A stretch of DNA of 64,000 bases from Cupriavidus necator (GCA_022041995.1 CP074390.1:1116001-1180000); one strand, 5' to 3'; positions 16,508 through 24,824 are shown, counted from the stretch's first letter. The notes: generated by a model from the letters alone, not told the origin. Numbers and translations are program-made.

Positions 16508-17779
16508 TCAGTGTCCGAGGATGCGGTCGATGCTGGCCGCGGCGTCATAGGTGCGGGCCAGCACGTCCAGGTAGCGGATGCGCGCCTGGAACAGCGTGCG
16601 CTGGGCATCCAGCACATCGAGGAAATTGAATTTGCCGGCCTCGAACCCGCGCGAGGCGGCGGCATAGGCCTGCTCCGCCGCGGGCAGCACCGAGGCCCGC
16701 AGCGTCTGCGCCGCGGCGCGCGATACCGACAGCTGCGTCGACGCCTGCCGCAGCTCACCCACCAGGCGGATGCGCGTGGCCGCGTGCGTGTCCTGCGCCT
16801 TGTCGGCCCGGCGCAATGCGGCGTAGAGGTTGCCCTGGTTGCGGTCAAAGAGCGGCAGCGGGATCGCCACGCCCAGCACGGCCATATTGCGGTTGGCCTC
16901 GTTGTCGCGCTTGGCGCCCAGGCTCACGGTCACGTCGGGGTACTGGCGGCTGCGCGCCACGGCGACTTCGGCGCGGCTGCGCTCGGCCAGGAGACGGCTT
17001 GCCGCCAGCTGCGGCGAGTCTTCCAGCGCTGCTTGCAGCGCTGCCGGCGCGGGGCGCGAGGGCAGCGCGTCAAGGTCACCCTGCGCCTGCGCAAAGTGCG
17101 GCACGGCATTGCCCCACAGCGCGGCCAGCGACTGCCGTGCGGATTGCAGCGCGCCGGTGGCCTCGGCCAGTTCGAGCTCGGCATTGGCCTGTTCGACCCT
17201 GGCGCGCGTTGCTTCCAGCGGCGCGACCTTGCCGGCGGCCACGCGCCGCCCGGCCGCCGCGGCCGCCTTGCTGGCGATACCGACCGAGCCTTCGGCCAGC
17301 TTGACGCGCTCCTGCGCCACCAGCACGCTAAAGAAGCGTGCGATCAGCGCGGCGCGCAGCTCGGCGCGTGCGCCGCCCAGCTCGGCCTGCGCCAGCTCGC
17401 GCCCGCGCTCGGCCACGCCGATGCGCGCGGCGCGCTTGCCGCCGAGTTCGATCGGCAGGTTGATCTGGCCGGTGGTGGAGCGCGTGGCCTTGCGCGTGTC
17501 TTCCATCGACACGGCCAGTTCGGGATTGGGCAGCAGGCGCGCCTGCGTGACATCGCCCTCGGTGGCGTCAAGCTCCTTGCCCGCCGCGGACAGCGTGAAG
17601 CTGCCGGCTTCGGCCAGCGCCAGCGCGGCGTCGAGCGTCAGCGTGCCGGCAGGCTCTTGCCCCAGGGCCGGCGAGGATGCCGATGGCTGCGCCATGGCAG
17701 GGGGCGGCGTCTGCGCGACGCCATGGATCGGGCTGGATAGGACGGCCGCCAGCCCAAGCGGCAGCAAAAGTCTTCGCAT
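16508..17779 (-). CDS. czcC: CzcC-like outer-membrane efflux protein
   Basis: A 423-residue TolC-superfamily channel with a signal peptide (MRRLLLPLGLAAVLSSPIHGVAQ). Two outer-membrane-factor repeats are visible: LTLDAALALAEAGSFTL with ARLLPNPELAVSMED in the first half, and ALQAALEDSPQLAASRLLAERSRAEVAVARS with GVAIPLPLFDRNQGN in the second. GFEAGKFNFLDVLDAQRTLFQARIRYLD at the C-terminus is diagnostic of CzcC/CnrC proteins. There is no lipobox cysteine. It is the second gene of the efflux operon, 96 bp after czcI, giving the complete outer-membrane exit for CzcBA. Confidence 0.93.
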   Translation of the reverse strand: MRRLLLPLGLAAVLSSPIHGVAQTPPPAMAQPSASSPALGQEPAGTLTLDAALALAEAGSFTLSAAGKELDATEGDVTQARLLPNPELAVSMEDTRKATRSTTGQINLPIELGGKRAARIGVAERGRELAQAELGGARAELRAALIARFFSVLVAQERVKLAEGSVGIASKAAAAAGRRVAAGKVAPLEATRARVEQANAELELAEATGALQSARQSLAALWGNAVPHFAQAQGDLDALPSRPAPAALQAALEDSPQLAASRLLAERSRAEVAVARSRQYPDVTVSLGAKRDNEANRNMAVLGVAIPLPLFDRNQGNLYAALRRADKAQDTHAATRIRLVGELRQASTQLSVSRAAAQTLRASVLPAAEQAYAAASRGFEAGKFNFLDVLDAQRTLFQARIRYLDVLARTYDAAASIDRILGH

Positions 17780-17875
17780 CGAATTGCACCAGGAAAGAAA
17801 CCGGGAGAATTCGGCGAGACGCGCCTGACCTCAGGAACTCAGGGAAATCAGGAAATGGAAGTGTCGTCTCGCCGG

Positions 17876-18250
17876 CTAAGCGAGACGCGGCCACTGCGGA
17901 CGGTCGGGCGCCCGCGCAGTGTGCGAAGAGAAGCTGGGCTGCGGCGCCGGTGGCGCCAGTTCCACCCGGCGCATGGCGTGTACGTCGGGCGCGTCGGCCC
18001 GCGCAAATGGCAGCGAAGCGATATGGCAGACGCCGCAGTCGGGATCGGGCAGGCCGAGCTTGGCCTTGTCCTGCGCCTTCTGCGCGGGCTGGTCCTGCTT
18101 GCCGCTATCGGCCTTGTGCTGGTGCTCGTGGTGCCCGAAATGGGCCTTGGCCGAAGCCGCCACCTCATGCCGGCAATACGCGGCGGCTCCCGCCCAGGCG
18201 AACTGGAGCGGCAGGACGAGCGCAAGAAGGATGAGGATGAGCCGTTGCAT
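17876..18250 (-). CDS. czcI: CzcI-like small periplasmic His-rich protein
   Basis: A 124-residue protein with a Sec signal peptide (MQRLILILLALVLPLQFAWA). The mature part starts AAAYCRHEVAASAKAHFGHHEHQH, then a charged linker and a Cys/His segment, DPDCGVCHI. This layout (YC.HE, HFGHHEHQH, C..CH) matches CzcI, the first gene of czc operons in Cupriavidus, thought to affect regulation or periplasmic metal sensing. Histidines and cysteines suit zinc or cobalt binding. It is the promoter-proximal gene of the operon, so transcription probably starts in the 286-bp gap shared with the divergent gene at 18537. Confidence 0.82.
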   Translation of the reverse strand: MQRLILILLALVLPLQFAWAGAAAYCRHEVAASAKAHFGHHEHQHKADSGKQDQPAQKAQDKAKLGLPDPDCGVCHIASLPFARADAPDVHAMRRVELAPPAPQPSFSSHTARAPDRPQWPRLA

Positions 18251-18536
18251 AAGGGAAGTGGCGGCTGCGCTGGCCGCCTGGCATCAGGCGACGGGGGGAC
18301 CGCAGCGAGCCGCAAGTTTAACTGAGCCGCGCCGGCCATTCCTGCGACGGGGTCATTACATTTACGTCATGCCAAGGGTCGTCTCCGCCCTTGCGCGCAA
18401 ATTCAATATTTTTGAATAACTTGTCCGGCAACTAGCCTGTTTCGGTGTCGATGGCGCTCCTATAGTTCTGTACATGAACGGCACGCACTCAACGCAAAGC
18501 CTTCTGACAAATTCAACGAGCCCAAGGAGAACCATC

Positions 18537-18881
18537 ATGACCAAGACCACCCGCCTCGCTACCGCCCTGCTCCTGTCGCTGGCCGCCCTGGGCGCCGCGC
18601 AAGCCGCCACCGCCGCCGAACAAGTGCCCGGCGACAAGTACGGCTACAGCTTCCGCAGCACCGTGCCCGGCGACAAGTATGGTTATGAGTTCCGCAGCCA
18701 TGATGTGTTCACGGAAGGCGCCCGCGTCGGCAAGGCCGATCCGTTTGTCGACGGCGCCCGCACGGTGGCCGGGCTGGAGCGCAGCGGCGTGTCGGCATCG
18801 CCGTCGCGCAGCTTCGACACCTTTACCGAAGGCAGCCGCGCTGGCGGCTTCGACCCCTACGGCGAAGGCGCGCGCGCCTGA
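18537..18881 (+). CDS. Small secreted repeat protein, function unknown
   Basis: A 114-residue protein I do not recognise. Residues 1 to 26 are a clear Sec signal (MTKTTRLATALLLSLAALG, then AAQAATA). The mature part is built of repeats: VPGDKYGYSFRST is followed at once by VPGDKYGYEFRSH, and DVFTEGARVGKADPFVDGAR recurs later as DTFTEGSRAGGFDPYGEGAR. It is small, periplasmic or exported, rich in Gly, Asp, Tyr and Phe, and has no cysteine. The ATG at 18537 has AAGGAGAACC just upstream. A TATAGT hexamer at 18461 could be its -10 box. It is divergent from czcI, so a metal link is possible but only inferred from position. Confidence 0.7.
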   Translation: MTKTTRLATALLLSLAALGAAQAATAAEQVPGDKYGYSFRSTVPGDKYGYEFRSHDVFTEGARVGKADPFVDGARTVAGLERSGVSASPSRSFDTFTEGSRAGGFDPYGEGARA

Positions 18882-18935
18882 GCGCTACCGCCACCCCGTC
18901 ACTCTGCCAGCCAAAAGGCCAGCAGAAGCCAAGCC

Positions 18936-19204
18936 TTACGGCGCAACGCCTGCGGCGAACCGCTGCAGGCGTTGACCCTCGGCCAGCAACTGATCCCAAT
19001 CGTCCGGGGGATGGCCGTTTTCCCCTTGTGGAACACCCGGTAGGCGTCGTCGCTGCTCTCATAAGCACGCCTGGTGTCCTCGTCGTTGACCCACGCGAAC
19101 ACGATCACCTTGCTCGGCGCGTGGTAGCGGAAGAACAGCCGGTACTGCTGGAAGAACTCTCCAGGGAGTGGCTTACTTGTGCGGTCATAGTCACTATCCA
19201 CCAA
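18936..19204 (-). pseudogene. Decayed YhaV-type toxin gene fragment
   Basis: The product segment EFFQQYRLFFRYHAPSKVIV, continuing FAWVNDEDTRRAYESSDDAYRVFHKG, closely resembles the C-terminal half of YhaV RNase toxins. The frame is then lost in the run AAGGGGAAAACGG near 19017; the third frame continues NGHPPDDWDQLLAEGQ to a TAA at 18936, as an intact YhaV would. The N-terminal half is also missing: sequence before EFFQQYR is unrelated (MVDSDYDRTSKPLPG). No PrlF antitoxin gene is nearby. I call it a dead fragment with a 5' deletion and one indel; a sequencing error could explain the indel but not the truncation. Confidence 0.75.
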
Positions 19205-19242
19205 CGCTGGTTAGCGGATAACGCACCAGCGCTGGCCTTTCG

Positions 19243-19449
19243 TCATTCGTCGCGCCCCAGCCTGCGCATGGCCTCGCGCAGGGTCCGCATCTGGGCGCTG
19301 AAGCTGGTGCAGGCGTCGCAGATCGCCAGGTGGCCGCGCATGCGCAGCCGCTCGCCCCATGACAGCGGCCGGTCCAGGCCCTTCATGGTGAGGTGGTGGA
19401 CCTCTTCGCAGTTCGGCAGCAGGCGGCGGGACGGGCGAGAATCTGGCAT
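19243..19449 (-). CDS. Putative zinc-finger anti-sigma factor
   Basis: A 68-residue protein with a zf-HC2/ZAS-like zinc motif: NCEEVHHLTMKGLDRPLSWGE, then HLAICDACTSF, giving Cys and His residues plus a His-x3-Cys-x2-Cys group. It lies 41 bp downstream of an ECF sigma gene on the same strand, the standard arrangement for a sigma/anti-sigma pair, so it probably holds the sigma factor inactive in the cytoplasm. There is no membrane segment, unlike RseA; it resembles small soluble anti-sigmas that respond to oxidants or metals. The ATG at 19449 gives the complete motif. Confidence 0.8.
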   Translation of the reverse strand: MPDSRPSRRLLPNCEEVHHLTMKGLDRPLSWGERLRMRGHLAICDACTSFSAQMRTLREAMRRLGRDE

Positions 19450-19490
19450 GTTGCTCAGTGACTTATCCGTAGCATGGGCGGGGGACCGGC

Positions 19491-20084
19491 TCAAACGGCC
19501 TTGCCGGGCCGGCCGCGCTGGCCGAACCAGTGCAGCTCCAGGCACTCGCGCAGGCGCATGCGGGCGCGATACAGCATGGCCCAGGCATTGGTCGCGCTGA
19601 TCTGCAAATGCTGACAGATTTCTTCGGTGTCCAGCTCCAGCCACTCGCGCATCATGAAGATCCGGCCGGTGCGCTCCGGCAGGCGGTCCACGCAAAGCTG
19701 CAGGATTTCAAAGAACTCGCGGCGCTCAAAGGCGCGTTCCGGATCGCCCCAGTCGGACGGCGGATGCTGATAGTGGCCGTTGCGCGTGAACAGCGCGTCA
19801 AAGGCATCGTCGTCGGACTGCGGCTGGCCCTCGCTGTCCGACGACGATGCCAGCCTGACTTCGCGCCTGCCGCTGCGCAAGCTGTCGATGATCTTGTGCT
19901 TGAGGATCCCGACCAGGTAGGTGCGCAGCGCGGACTGGCCGGCAAAGCGCTCCGGGTGCTCCAGCGCAGCCAGCAGCGTCTCGGAGACGGCATCCTCGGC
20001 CACGGCCTCGTCGCGCAGCTGCAGGCGCGCAAAGCGCAGCAGGTAGGGGCGTATGGCCTGGAGTTCGGCGGGGTCGAGGCTCAT
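19491..20084 (-). CDS. ECF-type RNA polymerase sigma factor
   Basis: A 197-residue group IV sigma factor. Region 2 runs from about residue 10 to 75 (RPYLLRFARLQLRDEAVAED, SALRTYLVGILKHKIIDSLR), and region 4 from about 130 to 185 (LPERTGRIFMMREWLELDTE, EICQHLQISATNAWAMLYRARMRLRECL). The linker between them is long and acidic (SSSDSEGQPQSDDDAFD). I chose the ATG at 20084 (MSLDPAELQAIRPYLLRF); an in-frame ATG at 20123 would add 13 residues. It is paired with the zinc-finger protein downstream. The regulon cannot be told; it may include its own promoter. Confidence 0.9.
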   Translation of the reverse strand: MSLDPAELQAIRPYLLRFARLQLRDEAVAEDAVSETLLAALEHPERFAGQSALRTYLVGILKHKIIDSLRSGRREVRLASSSDSEGQPQSDDDAFDALFTRNGHYQHPPSDWGDPERAFERREFFEILQLCVDRLPERTGRIFMMREWLELDTEEICQHLQISATNAWAMLYRARMRLRECLELHWFGQRGRPGKAV

Positions 20085-20252
20085 CGGGAAATCGGGGCAC
20101 AATTGCCTGGACGGATGCCCCATGATACCTGCCCGGGTCAGGAGGTGGTTGCGCCACCAGCTATGCGCATCGGTTGCCCGTTGGGATCCCTCAGGAATTC
20201 GTTCGCGGTGTAGCGGTGCTCCTGTTTCCTCCGCCTGTTCCTTCGATGTCAG

Positions 20253-20639
20253 ATGATGTGTGCGCCCCGGCGTCGCTCCCACAGCTCCAGGGTGATCGCA
20301 CGGGCTTGTCGTCCGTCAGCAACAACAGCGGCACTGCTGGCAGGCCCGCAAGCCCGTCGTCAAGAAAGCGTATGCCTACGGGGCGCGCTGCGCGGCGGCA
20401 CGCCGATCGATCCGTCCATTGCCAAGCGGCTACTCCCGGCATTGGTGCCCAAGGCCGCGCCCGCCGAGATGAAGCTTGCACCGACGGGAAGCGCAAAGCC
20501 GCTGCTCAGCGCACGCGAGGCGCTGTCGCTGTCGCGGCTGACCATCGAGTCGCACGTCAAGAACATCTACAAGAAGCTGGCGGTCAAGACGCGCACGCAG
20601 GCCATCTTTGAAGCACGCGCATATGGCGTGCTGAACTGA
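20253..20639 (+). pseudogene. Broken LuxR-family response-regulator gene
   Basis: The C-terminal part LTIESHVKNIYKKLAVKTRT, followed by QAIFEARAYGVLN, is the recognition helix and end of a NarL/LuxR-type HTH. Before it, LRGALRGGTPIDPSIAKRLL is the linker that follows a receiver domain in such regulators. The HTH opening LLSARE jumps directly to ALSLSRLTIESH, so about 18 residues of the first HTH helices are gone. No receiver domain is encoded upstream; the first 30 codons are unrelated. This appears to be a remnant with a 5' loss and an in-frame internal deletion, not a functional regulator. Confidence 0.7.
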
Positions 20640-20806
20640 GGCGCGCCCCCTTGCGCTAGCGGCTTGCAGCCCATCCGGCGCACACAACGTCCCGGACAGT
20701 CACGTCGACGTCCCGGCGTGTCAATCTGAATGCAGACCGCCTGCCTAGAATGGTCACTGTTCGACCCGGGCACGCTGCAGTGCCCTCAAACGAGAACTGG
20801 GGGACT

Positions 20807-21784
20807 ATGGCTGGCTCTGAACGATTTCTGGTAACTGGGGCACTGGGCTGTATCGGTGCGTGGACGGTGCGCCGGCTGGTGCACGAAGGCGTACCGGTGG
20901 TCGCCTTCGATGCAGACGCTGACGTGCGGCGCCTGCGCCTGCTGATGGACGAGGCGCAACTGTCGCGCGTGGACATCGTTCGCGGCGACATCACGAACCT
21001 GAGCCTGCTCGAGGAAACACTGGATGCCCATCGCATCACGCACGTCATTCACCTTGCTGCCTTGCTCCATCCGCGCTTCAGGAGCGATCCTCCGCTTGGC
21101 GCCCGTGTCAACGTGCTGGGCGGCGTGAACCTGTTCGAGGCGGTGGCCCGCCGCGCGCAACGGATCCCGCGCATCGTGTATGCGTCATCGATCGCGGTGT
21201 ACGACAAGTCCGACGCGGCGGATGACGTAGCCATCATGCACCATAGCCCCGCGCATCCAACGACCCTCTATGGTGTGTTCAAGCAGGCCGAAGAGGCCAT
21301 GGCGCGGGTGTATTTCCAGGACAGGGGAGTCTCCAGCATCGGGCTTCGCCCGGCTACCGTATTTGGCGCGGGGAGAGACTATGGCCTTACGGCGGCGCCC
21401 ACCCAGGCGGTCCTGGCCGCGGCGCTCGGGCGCCCGTTCCATATTCCTTATAGTGGCCGCAGCCATGTTCACTACGCCGACGACCTCGCTCGCATCTTCA
21501 TCGCTTGCGCGCGTTCCGGCTATCGTGGCGCAGAGGTCTTCAATATGCGCGGGGTCGTCGCGGATATGCGCGATGTCGTGGAGACCATCGAGTCCGTGGT
21601 GCCGCGAGCGCGTGGGTCGATAACCTGCGCCGGCCCGTCGCTGGAACTTCCGGACGATTACGACGCGGCCGCGCTGGAGCAAGTGATTGGTCCCTTGCCG
21701 CGCACGCCACTGCGTGAAGCCGTGACGGAAACTCTCGCGCTCTTTCGCAGCAAGATCGCCAGCGGCGAGATCCGCGAAACCTGA
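20807..21784 (+). CDS. NAD-dependent epimerase/dehydratase (extended SDR)
   Basis: A 325-residue extended short-chain dehydrogenase. The nucleotide-binding loop is LVTGALGCIGAW near the N-terminus; HLAALLHP marks strand 4. The catalytic serine is in YASSIAVYD and the YxxxK pair in YGVFKQAEE near residue 165. LRPATVFGAGRD and the later HYADDLARIFI segment are typical of nucleotide-sugar or hydroxysteroid-type epimerases. The ATG at 20807 follows an AACTGGGGGACT ribosome site. It stands alone between the broken regulator and a 350-bp gap. The substrate is not predictable; the family also reduces aldehydes and ketones. Confidence 0.88.
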   Translation: MAGSERFLVTGALGCIGAWTVRRLVHEGVPVVAFDADADVRRLRLLMDEAQLSRVDIVRGDITNLSLLEETLDAHRITHVIHLAALLHPRFRSDPPLGARVNVLGGVNLFEAVARRAQRIPRIVYASSIAVYDKSDAADDVAIMHHSPAHPTTLYGVFKQAEEAMARVYFQDRGVSSIGLRPATVFGAGRDYGLTAAPTQAVLAAALGRPFHIPYSGRSHVHYADDLARIFIACARSGYRGAEVFNMRGVVADMRDVVETIESVVPRARGSITCAGPSLELPDDYDAAALEQVIGPLPRTPLREAVTETLALFRSKIASGEIRET

Positions 21785-22134
21785 GGCATGCGCTGAGGTG
21801 CTGCAGCGCGCCGCTGGCTGGCGCGCAAGGCGGCCGGCCAGCGTCCGTGCAAGCATGCTGGTCGGCCGCATGCCTGTTGGCATGCCTCTTTCCAACGCCC
21901 CTCTCGTTTTCCCGCACTGTCCCTAAATGCAACCAAATTGTCCCGCATGGTCAAGTCTTGCGGCTATCGACCCCGGATACTCAGACGTGCACGGATGGGG
22001 TTGCAAAGCACCGTGTACCAGACAGTCTGCCGGTCGTTCAGCGCATCCGCCTTGTTCAATCGTTGCGCAACCGGGCTTGATGCCTGGACGACTCGGCCAC
22101 AGCCTGATCTCCTGATCGACAACATGAGATTCCG
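21785..22134. other. 350-bp gap, no gene supported
   Basis: The only open frames here are short and lack family features. The stretch around 21930-21990 has lower GC and probably carries the promoter of the hydrolase/porin unit. No hairpin or operator is convincing. Confidence 0.4.
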
Positions 22135-22704
22135 ATGAGCCTTCCCCCCGACACCACCGTCCTGATGGTTCCCGGCCTGCGCGATCATATGGCCGAACAC
22201 TGGCAGACCCTGCTGCAGGCCCAGTTGCCGAACGCCCGGTCCGTGCCGCCGCTGGAGCACGACAAGCTGAGCTGTGCCGCACGCGTTGCCGCGCTGGATG
22301 CCGCGCTCGCGGACATCGACGGGCCGGTGGTGCTCGTGGCGCATAGCGCCGGCGTGATGATCACCGTCCACTGGGCCGCGCAGCACCACGGAAAGATCCG
22401 CGGCGCACTGCTGGCCGCGCCGGTCGACCTTGAAACCCCGCTGCCGGCCGGGTCTCCGGACCCGGCAACCCTGGAGGAGCACGGTTGGCTGCCCATCCCC
22501 AGGGCACCGCTGCTTTTTCCCAGCATCGTCGCCGCCAGCCGCAATGATCCCCTGGCCAGGTACGAGCGCGTCGCGCAAATGGCCAGCGACTGGGGCAGCC
22601 GGCTAGTCGACCTGGGCGAGGTCGGCCACCTCAATCCCGCGGCCGGCTATGGCCCCTGGCCACGCGCCACGGCACTGTTGGAGGAACTGCTGCGCACCGG
22701 CTGA
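22135..22704 (+). CDS. RBBP9/YdeN-type alpha/beta hydrolase
   Basis: A 189-residue serine hydrolase of the RBBP9/YdeN family. The N-terminal VLMVPGLRDHMAEHWQTLLQ is the family start (vPG....hW...w). The nucleophile serine is in LVAHSAGVMITV near residue 70, the acid in ASRNDPLARYE and the histidine in GEVGHLNPAAGYGPWP, so the triad is complete. The role is usually unknown. It precedes the porin by 64 bp on the same strand and may be co-transcribed with it, so a link between uptake and ester hydrolysis is possible. Cytoplasmic, no signal. Confidence 0.9.
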   Translation: MSLPPDTTVLMVPGLRDHMAEHWQTLLQAQLPNARSVPPLEHDKLSCAARVAALDAALADIDGPVVLVAHSAGVMITVHWAAQHHGKIRGALLAAPVDLETPLPAGSPDPATLEEHGWLPIPRAPLLFPSIVAASRNDPLARYERVAQMASDWGSRLVDLGEVGHLNPAAGYGPWPRATALLEELLRTG

Positions 22705-22768
22705 CGTGCGATCCATTTCGACGGGAATACCCGCAATACAAAGCAAAGAAGAAGGAGGAGATTTGTCT

Positions 22769-23932
22769 ATGAATGTAAAGAACCTGGCCATGGCGGCATG
22801 GCTCGCCTGTTCGGGCAGCGCCTTCGCGCAGTCGAGCGTCACGCTCTATGGCGTGCTTGACGTCAACCTGGAGTACGTCAATCATCTCGGCGTGGTCCCG
22901 GCGGCTTCGAACCAGTTCAACCGCGGCCCGTCCAACGACGTCTACCGCATGAGTTCGGGCGGCTTCTCCGGCTCCCGCTGGGGTATCCGCGGCACGGAAG
23001 ACCTGGGCAGCGGCCTGAAGGCTATATTCGTACTCGAAAACGGATTCAATGTCGACACCGGCACGCTTCAGCAAGGCGGCCGCATGTTCGGCCGCCAGGC
23101 ATTCGTGGGCGTGCAGAAGGCCGGCATCGGCCAGCTCAGTCTGGGCCGCCAGTATGCCTCCATGTTCGAGGCGCTGGCCAATTTCGCGCCCGCTGCTTAC
23201 GCCACGCAGTATGAACCGACCGTGCTGCTGACCGGCCCGAACTTCCGCGAGGACAACACCGTCAAGTACACCGGCCAGTTCGGCCCCGTGACGGCGCTAG
23301 CGCATTATTCCTTCGGCGTGGGCCTGGCCCTGCCGCAGACGGTGGGCATCGCCACACCGGTCGGCGGCAACGGCGAAATTCCCGGCCGGGCACGCCGCGA
23401 CAGCGCCTACGGCGCGGCCGTCGCCTACCAGGGCGGCCCGGTTGGTCTCACCGTCGGCTACGACCAGTGGAACCCAACCATCGGCACCGGCAGCGGCACG
23501 GCCAAGAAGGCCGTGGTGGGCGCAAGCTACACCTATGGCCCGGCCAAGCTCATGGGTGGCTACCGCTGGGGCCAGAACAAGAACGCGGCCGACGTGCTGA
23601 TCCAGCGTGATGACTTCTACTGGATCGGTGCCAACTATCAGGTCACCCCTGCCGTCGGCCTGACGCTGGAATACAACTACGACAACGTCAAAAGCCTGTT
23701 CGGCGATACCCATGTCGCCAATCCCTGGCAGATTGCGTTCATTGCCAACTACGCCTTCTCCAAGCGCACTGACCTCTATCTTTCCACCGCATATGCCAAG
23801 AACGCCGGCCTGATGATGGAGTCGCTGGCAACGGTATTCGCGAACAGCCTGTCGTTGGGCAACAGCTATACGCTGGCCAACGGGCAGAGCAATATGTTCG
23901 GCGTGGCGCTGGGGATCCGTCACAAGTTCTGA
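22769..23932 (+). CDS. Gram-negative porin, OmpC-like
   Basis: A 387-residue trimeric general porin of the betaproteobacterial type. The signal peptide is MNVKNLAMAAWLACSGSAFA, cut before QSSVTLYGVLD, the standard first strand. SRWGIRGTEDLGSGLKAIFVLENGF is the conserved second-third strand region, and the protein ends GVALGIRHKF with the terminal Phe needed for outer-membrane insertion. A GAAGGAGGAG ribosome site lies 9 bp before the ATG at 22769. It follows a small hydrolase. In this family porins often sit beside catabolic gene clusters, as here before the TTT receptor. Substrate preference is unknown. Confidence 0.93.
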   Translation: MNVKNLAMAAWLACSGSAFAQSSVTLYGVLDVNLEYVNHLGVVPAASNQFNRGPSNDVYRMSSGGFSGSRWGIRGTEDLGSGLKAIFVLENGFNVDTGTLQQGGRMFGRQAFVGVQKAGIGQLSLGRQYASMFEALANFAPAAYATQYEPTVLLTGPNFREDNTVKYTGQFGPVTALAHYSFGVGLALPQTVGIATPVGGNGEIPGRARRDSAYGAAVAYQGGPVGLTVGYDQWNPTIGTGSGTAKKAVVGASYTYGPAKLMGGYRWGQNKNAADVLIQRDDFYWIGANYQVTPAVGLTLEYNYDNVKSLFGDTHVANPWQIAFIANYAFSKRTDLYLSTAYAKNAGLMMESLATVFANSLSLGNSYTLANGQSNMFGVALGIRHKF

Positions 23933-23948
23933 CGAACCTGCGGGCCCG

Positions 23949-23969
23949 ACGGCGGCTTGCTGCCGCCGT
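23949..23969 (+). terminator. Hairpin after the porin gene
   Basis: Arms ACGGCGGC and GCCGCCGT around a TTGCT loop, beginning 17 bp after the porin stop. A further GC-rich element ending in GTTTTTT lies about 60 bp on, so termination here is likely. Confidence 0.65.
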
Positions 23970-24039
23970 GACCACATTTCTCATGCTCGTTTCGGCCGCG
24001 CACGGGCCTCTGTGACGGCCGTTTTTTGGATTGGCGGGG

Positions 24040-24432
24040 GATGGATTTTGGGCTTTGGGACTGCGGTTGGGTGGCGGGCGTGGCGGGCGTGGGCCGTTTC
24101 GCCGGCGTAGCCGGCGAGTCACTTTCTGTCCGAGCGACAGAAAGTAACCAAAGAACGCGTCGCCTATGCGGCTGGCAATCCATTACACGGCGTTGGCCGT
24201 TCCCGCGGCGGTGATTTCCGTTTTTGCTTGGGTGCCCGTTCGCCCCTGCTACGCCATGTGAGTCAGGGATAGTGCCTGCGTTAACCCACTATTGAACGAT
24301 CCCCATGCAGGGCGTAGGCCGCCTGCTGCCAGCCGCATCGCGGGGACGCCTACGGCTGCTGCGCCGGCTCAAAATGCGCTGACGGTCATTGGACGCTTGC
24401 GCGGAGCGCAGCCGAAGGCGTTGATGCGATAG
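24040..24432 (+). repeat. Dispersed repeat, copy 1 (left and right modules)
   Basis: Intergenic repeat seen three times in the window. The left module (to about 24298) contains a perfect 10-bp hairpin at 24121-24145, arms ACTTTCTGTC and GACAGAAAGT with loop CGAGC, followed by AACGCGTCGCC and ending TTGAACGATCCCCAT. The right module (about 24298-24432) has its own pairing between GGCGTAGGC near 24311 and GCCTACG near 24348. It faces the inverted copy 2 about 30 bp away. Open frames through it are short, low-complexity and differ between copies, so I do not call a protein. The region 23933-25033 holds no gene apart from these repeats and the next promoter. Confidence 0.8.
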
Positions 24433-24461
24433 CGCTGGAGAGCGCGGGCCGCCGCCCGACT

Positions 24462-24730
24462 TGGGGATCGTTCAAAAGCCGGTTATCGCAGGCACTACCC
24501 CTGACTCACATGGCGTAGCAGGGTCGAACGGGCAACCACATCCAAACGGCAAGCACCGCCGCCCATATGACCAACGCCGCGTAATGGATTGCCAGCCGCA
24601 TAGGCGACGCGTTTCTTGGTTACTTCTTGTCGCTCGGACAAGAAGTGACTCGCCGGCTGCGCCGGCGAAACAGCCCACGCCCGCCACGCCCGCCACCCAA
24701 CCGCAGTGCCAAAACCCAAAAACCCCATGC
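24462..24730 (-). repeat. Dispersed repeat, copy 2 (left module only, inverted)
   Basis: Read on the minus strand this matches the left module of copy 1 from the GGTTGGGTGGCGGGCG start to the GATCCCCAA end. Its hairpin (24621-24645) has arms ACTTCTTGTC and GACAAGAAGT around the same CGAGC loop: two paired changes relative to copy 1, both of which keep the stem. It is inverted to copy 1, so the two could form a long cruciform or RNA duplex. The right module is absent. Confidence 0.8.
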
Positions 24731-24774
24731 CCGCAAATCGACGAAGACCCTTTTTTTACTCCCGAGCCGGGGCG

Positions 24775-24824
24775 GTCCGGATCATGTGCCGCCGAATACA
24801 TCGGAGCGCCCGTCCGGAGCATGT
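24775..24824 (+). promoter_or_regulatory. Direct repeats upstream of the TTT receptor
   Basis: GTCCGGATCATGT (24775) and GTCCGGAGCATGT (24812) differ at one base and are 37 bp apart. They lie about 220 bp before the receptor start, in a 300-bp stretch with no gene. A regulator-binding role is only a guess. Confidence 0.35.
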
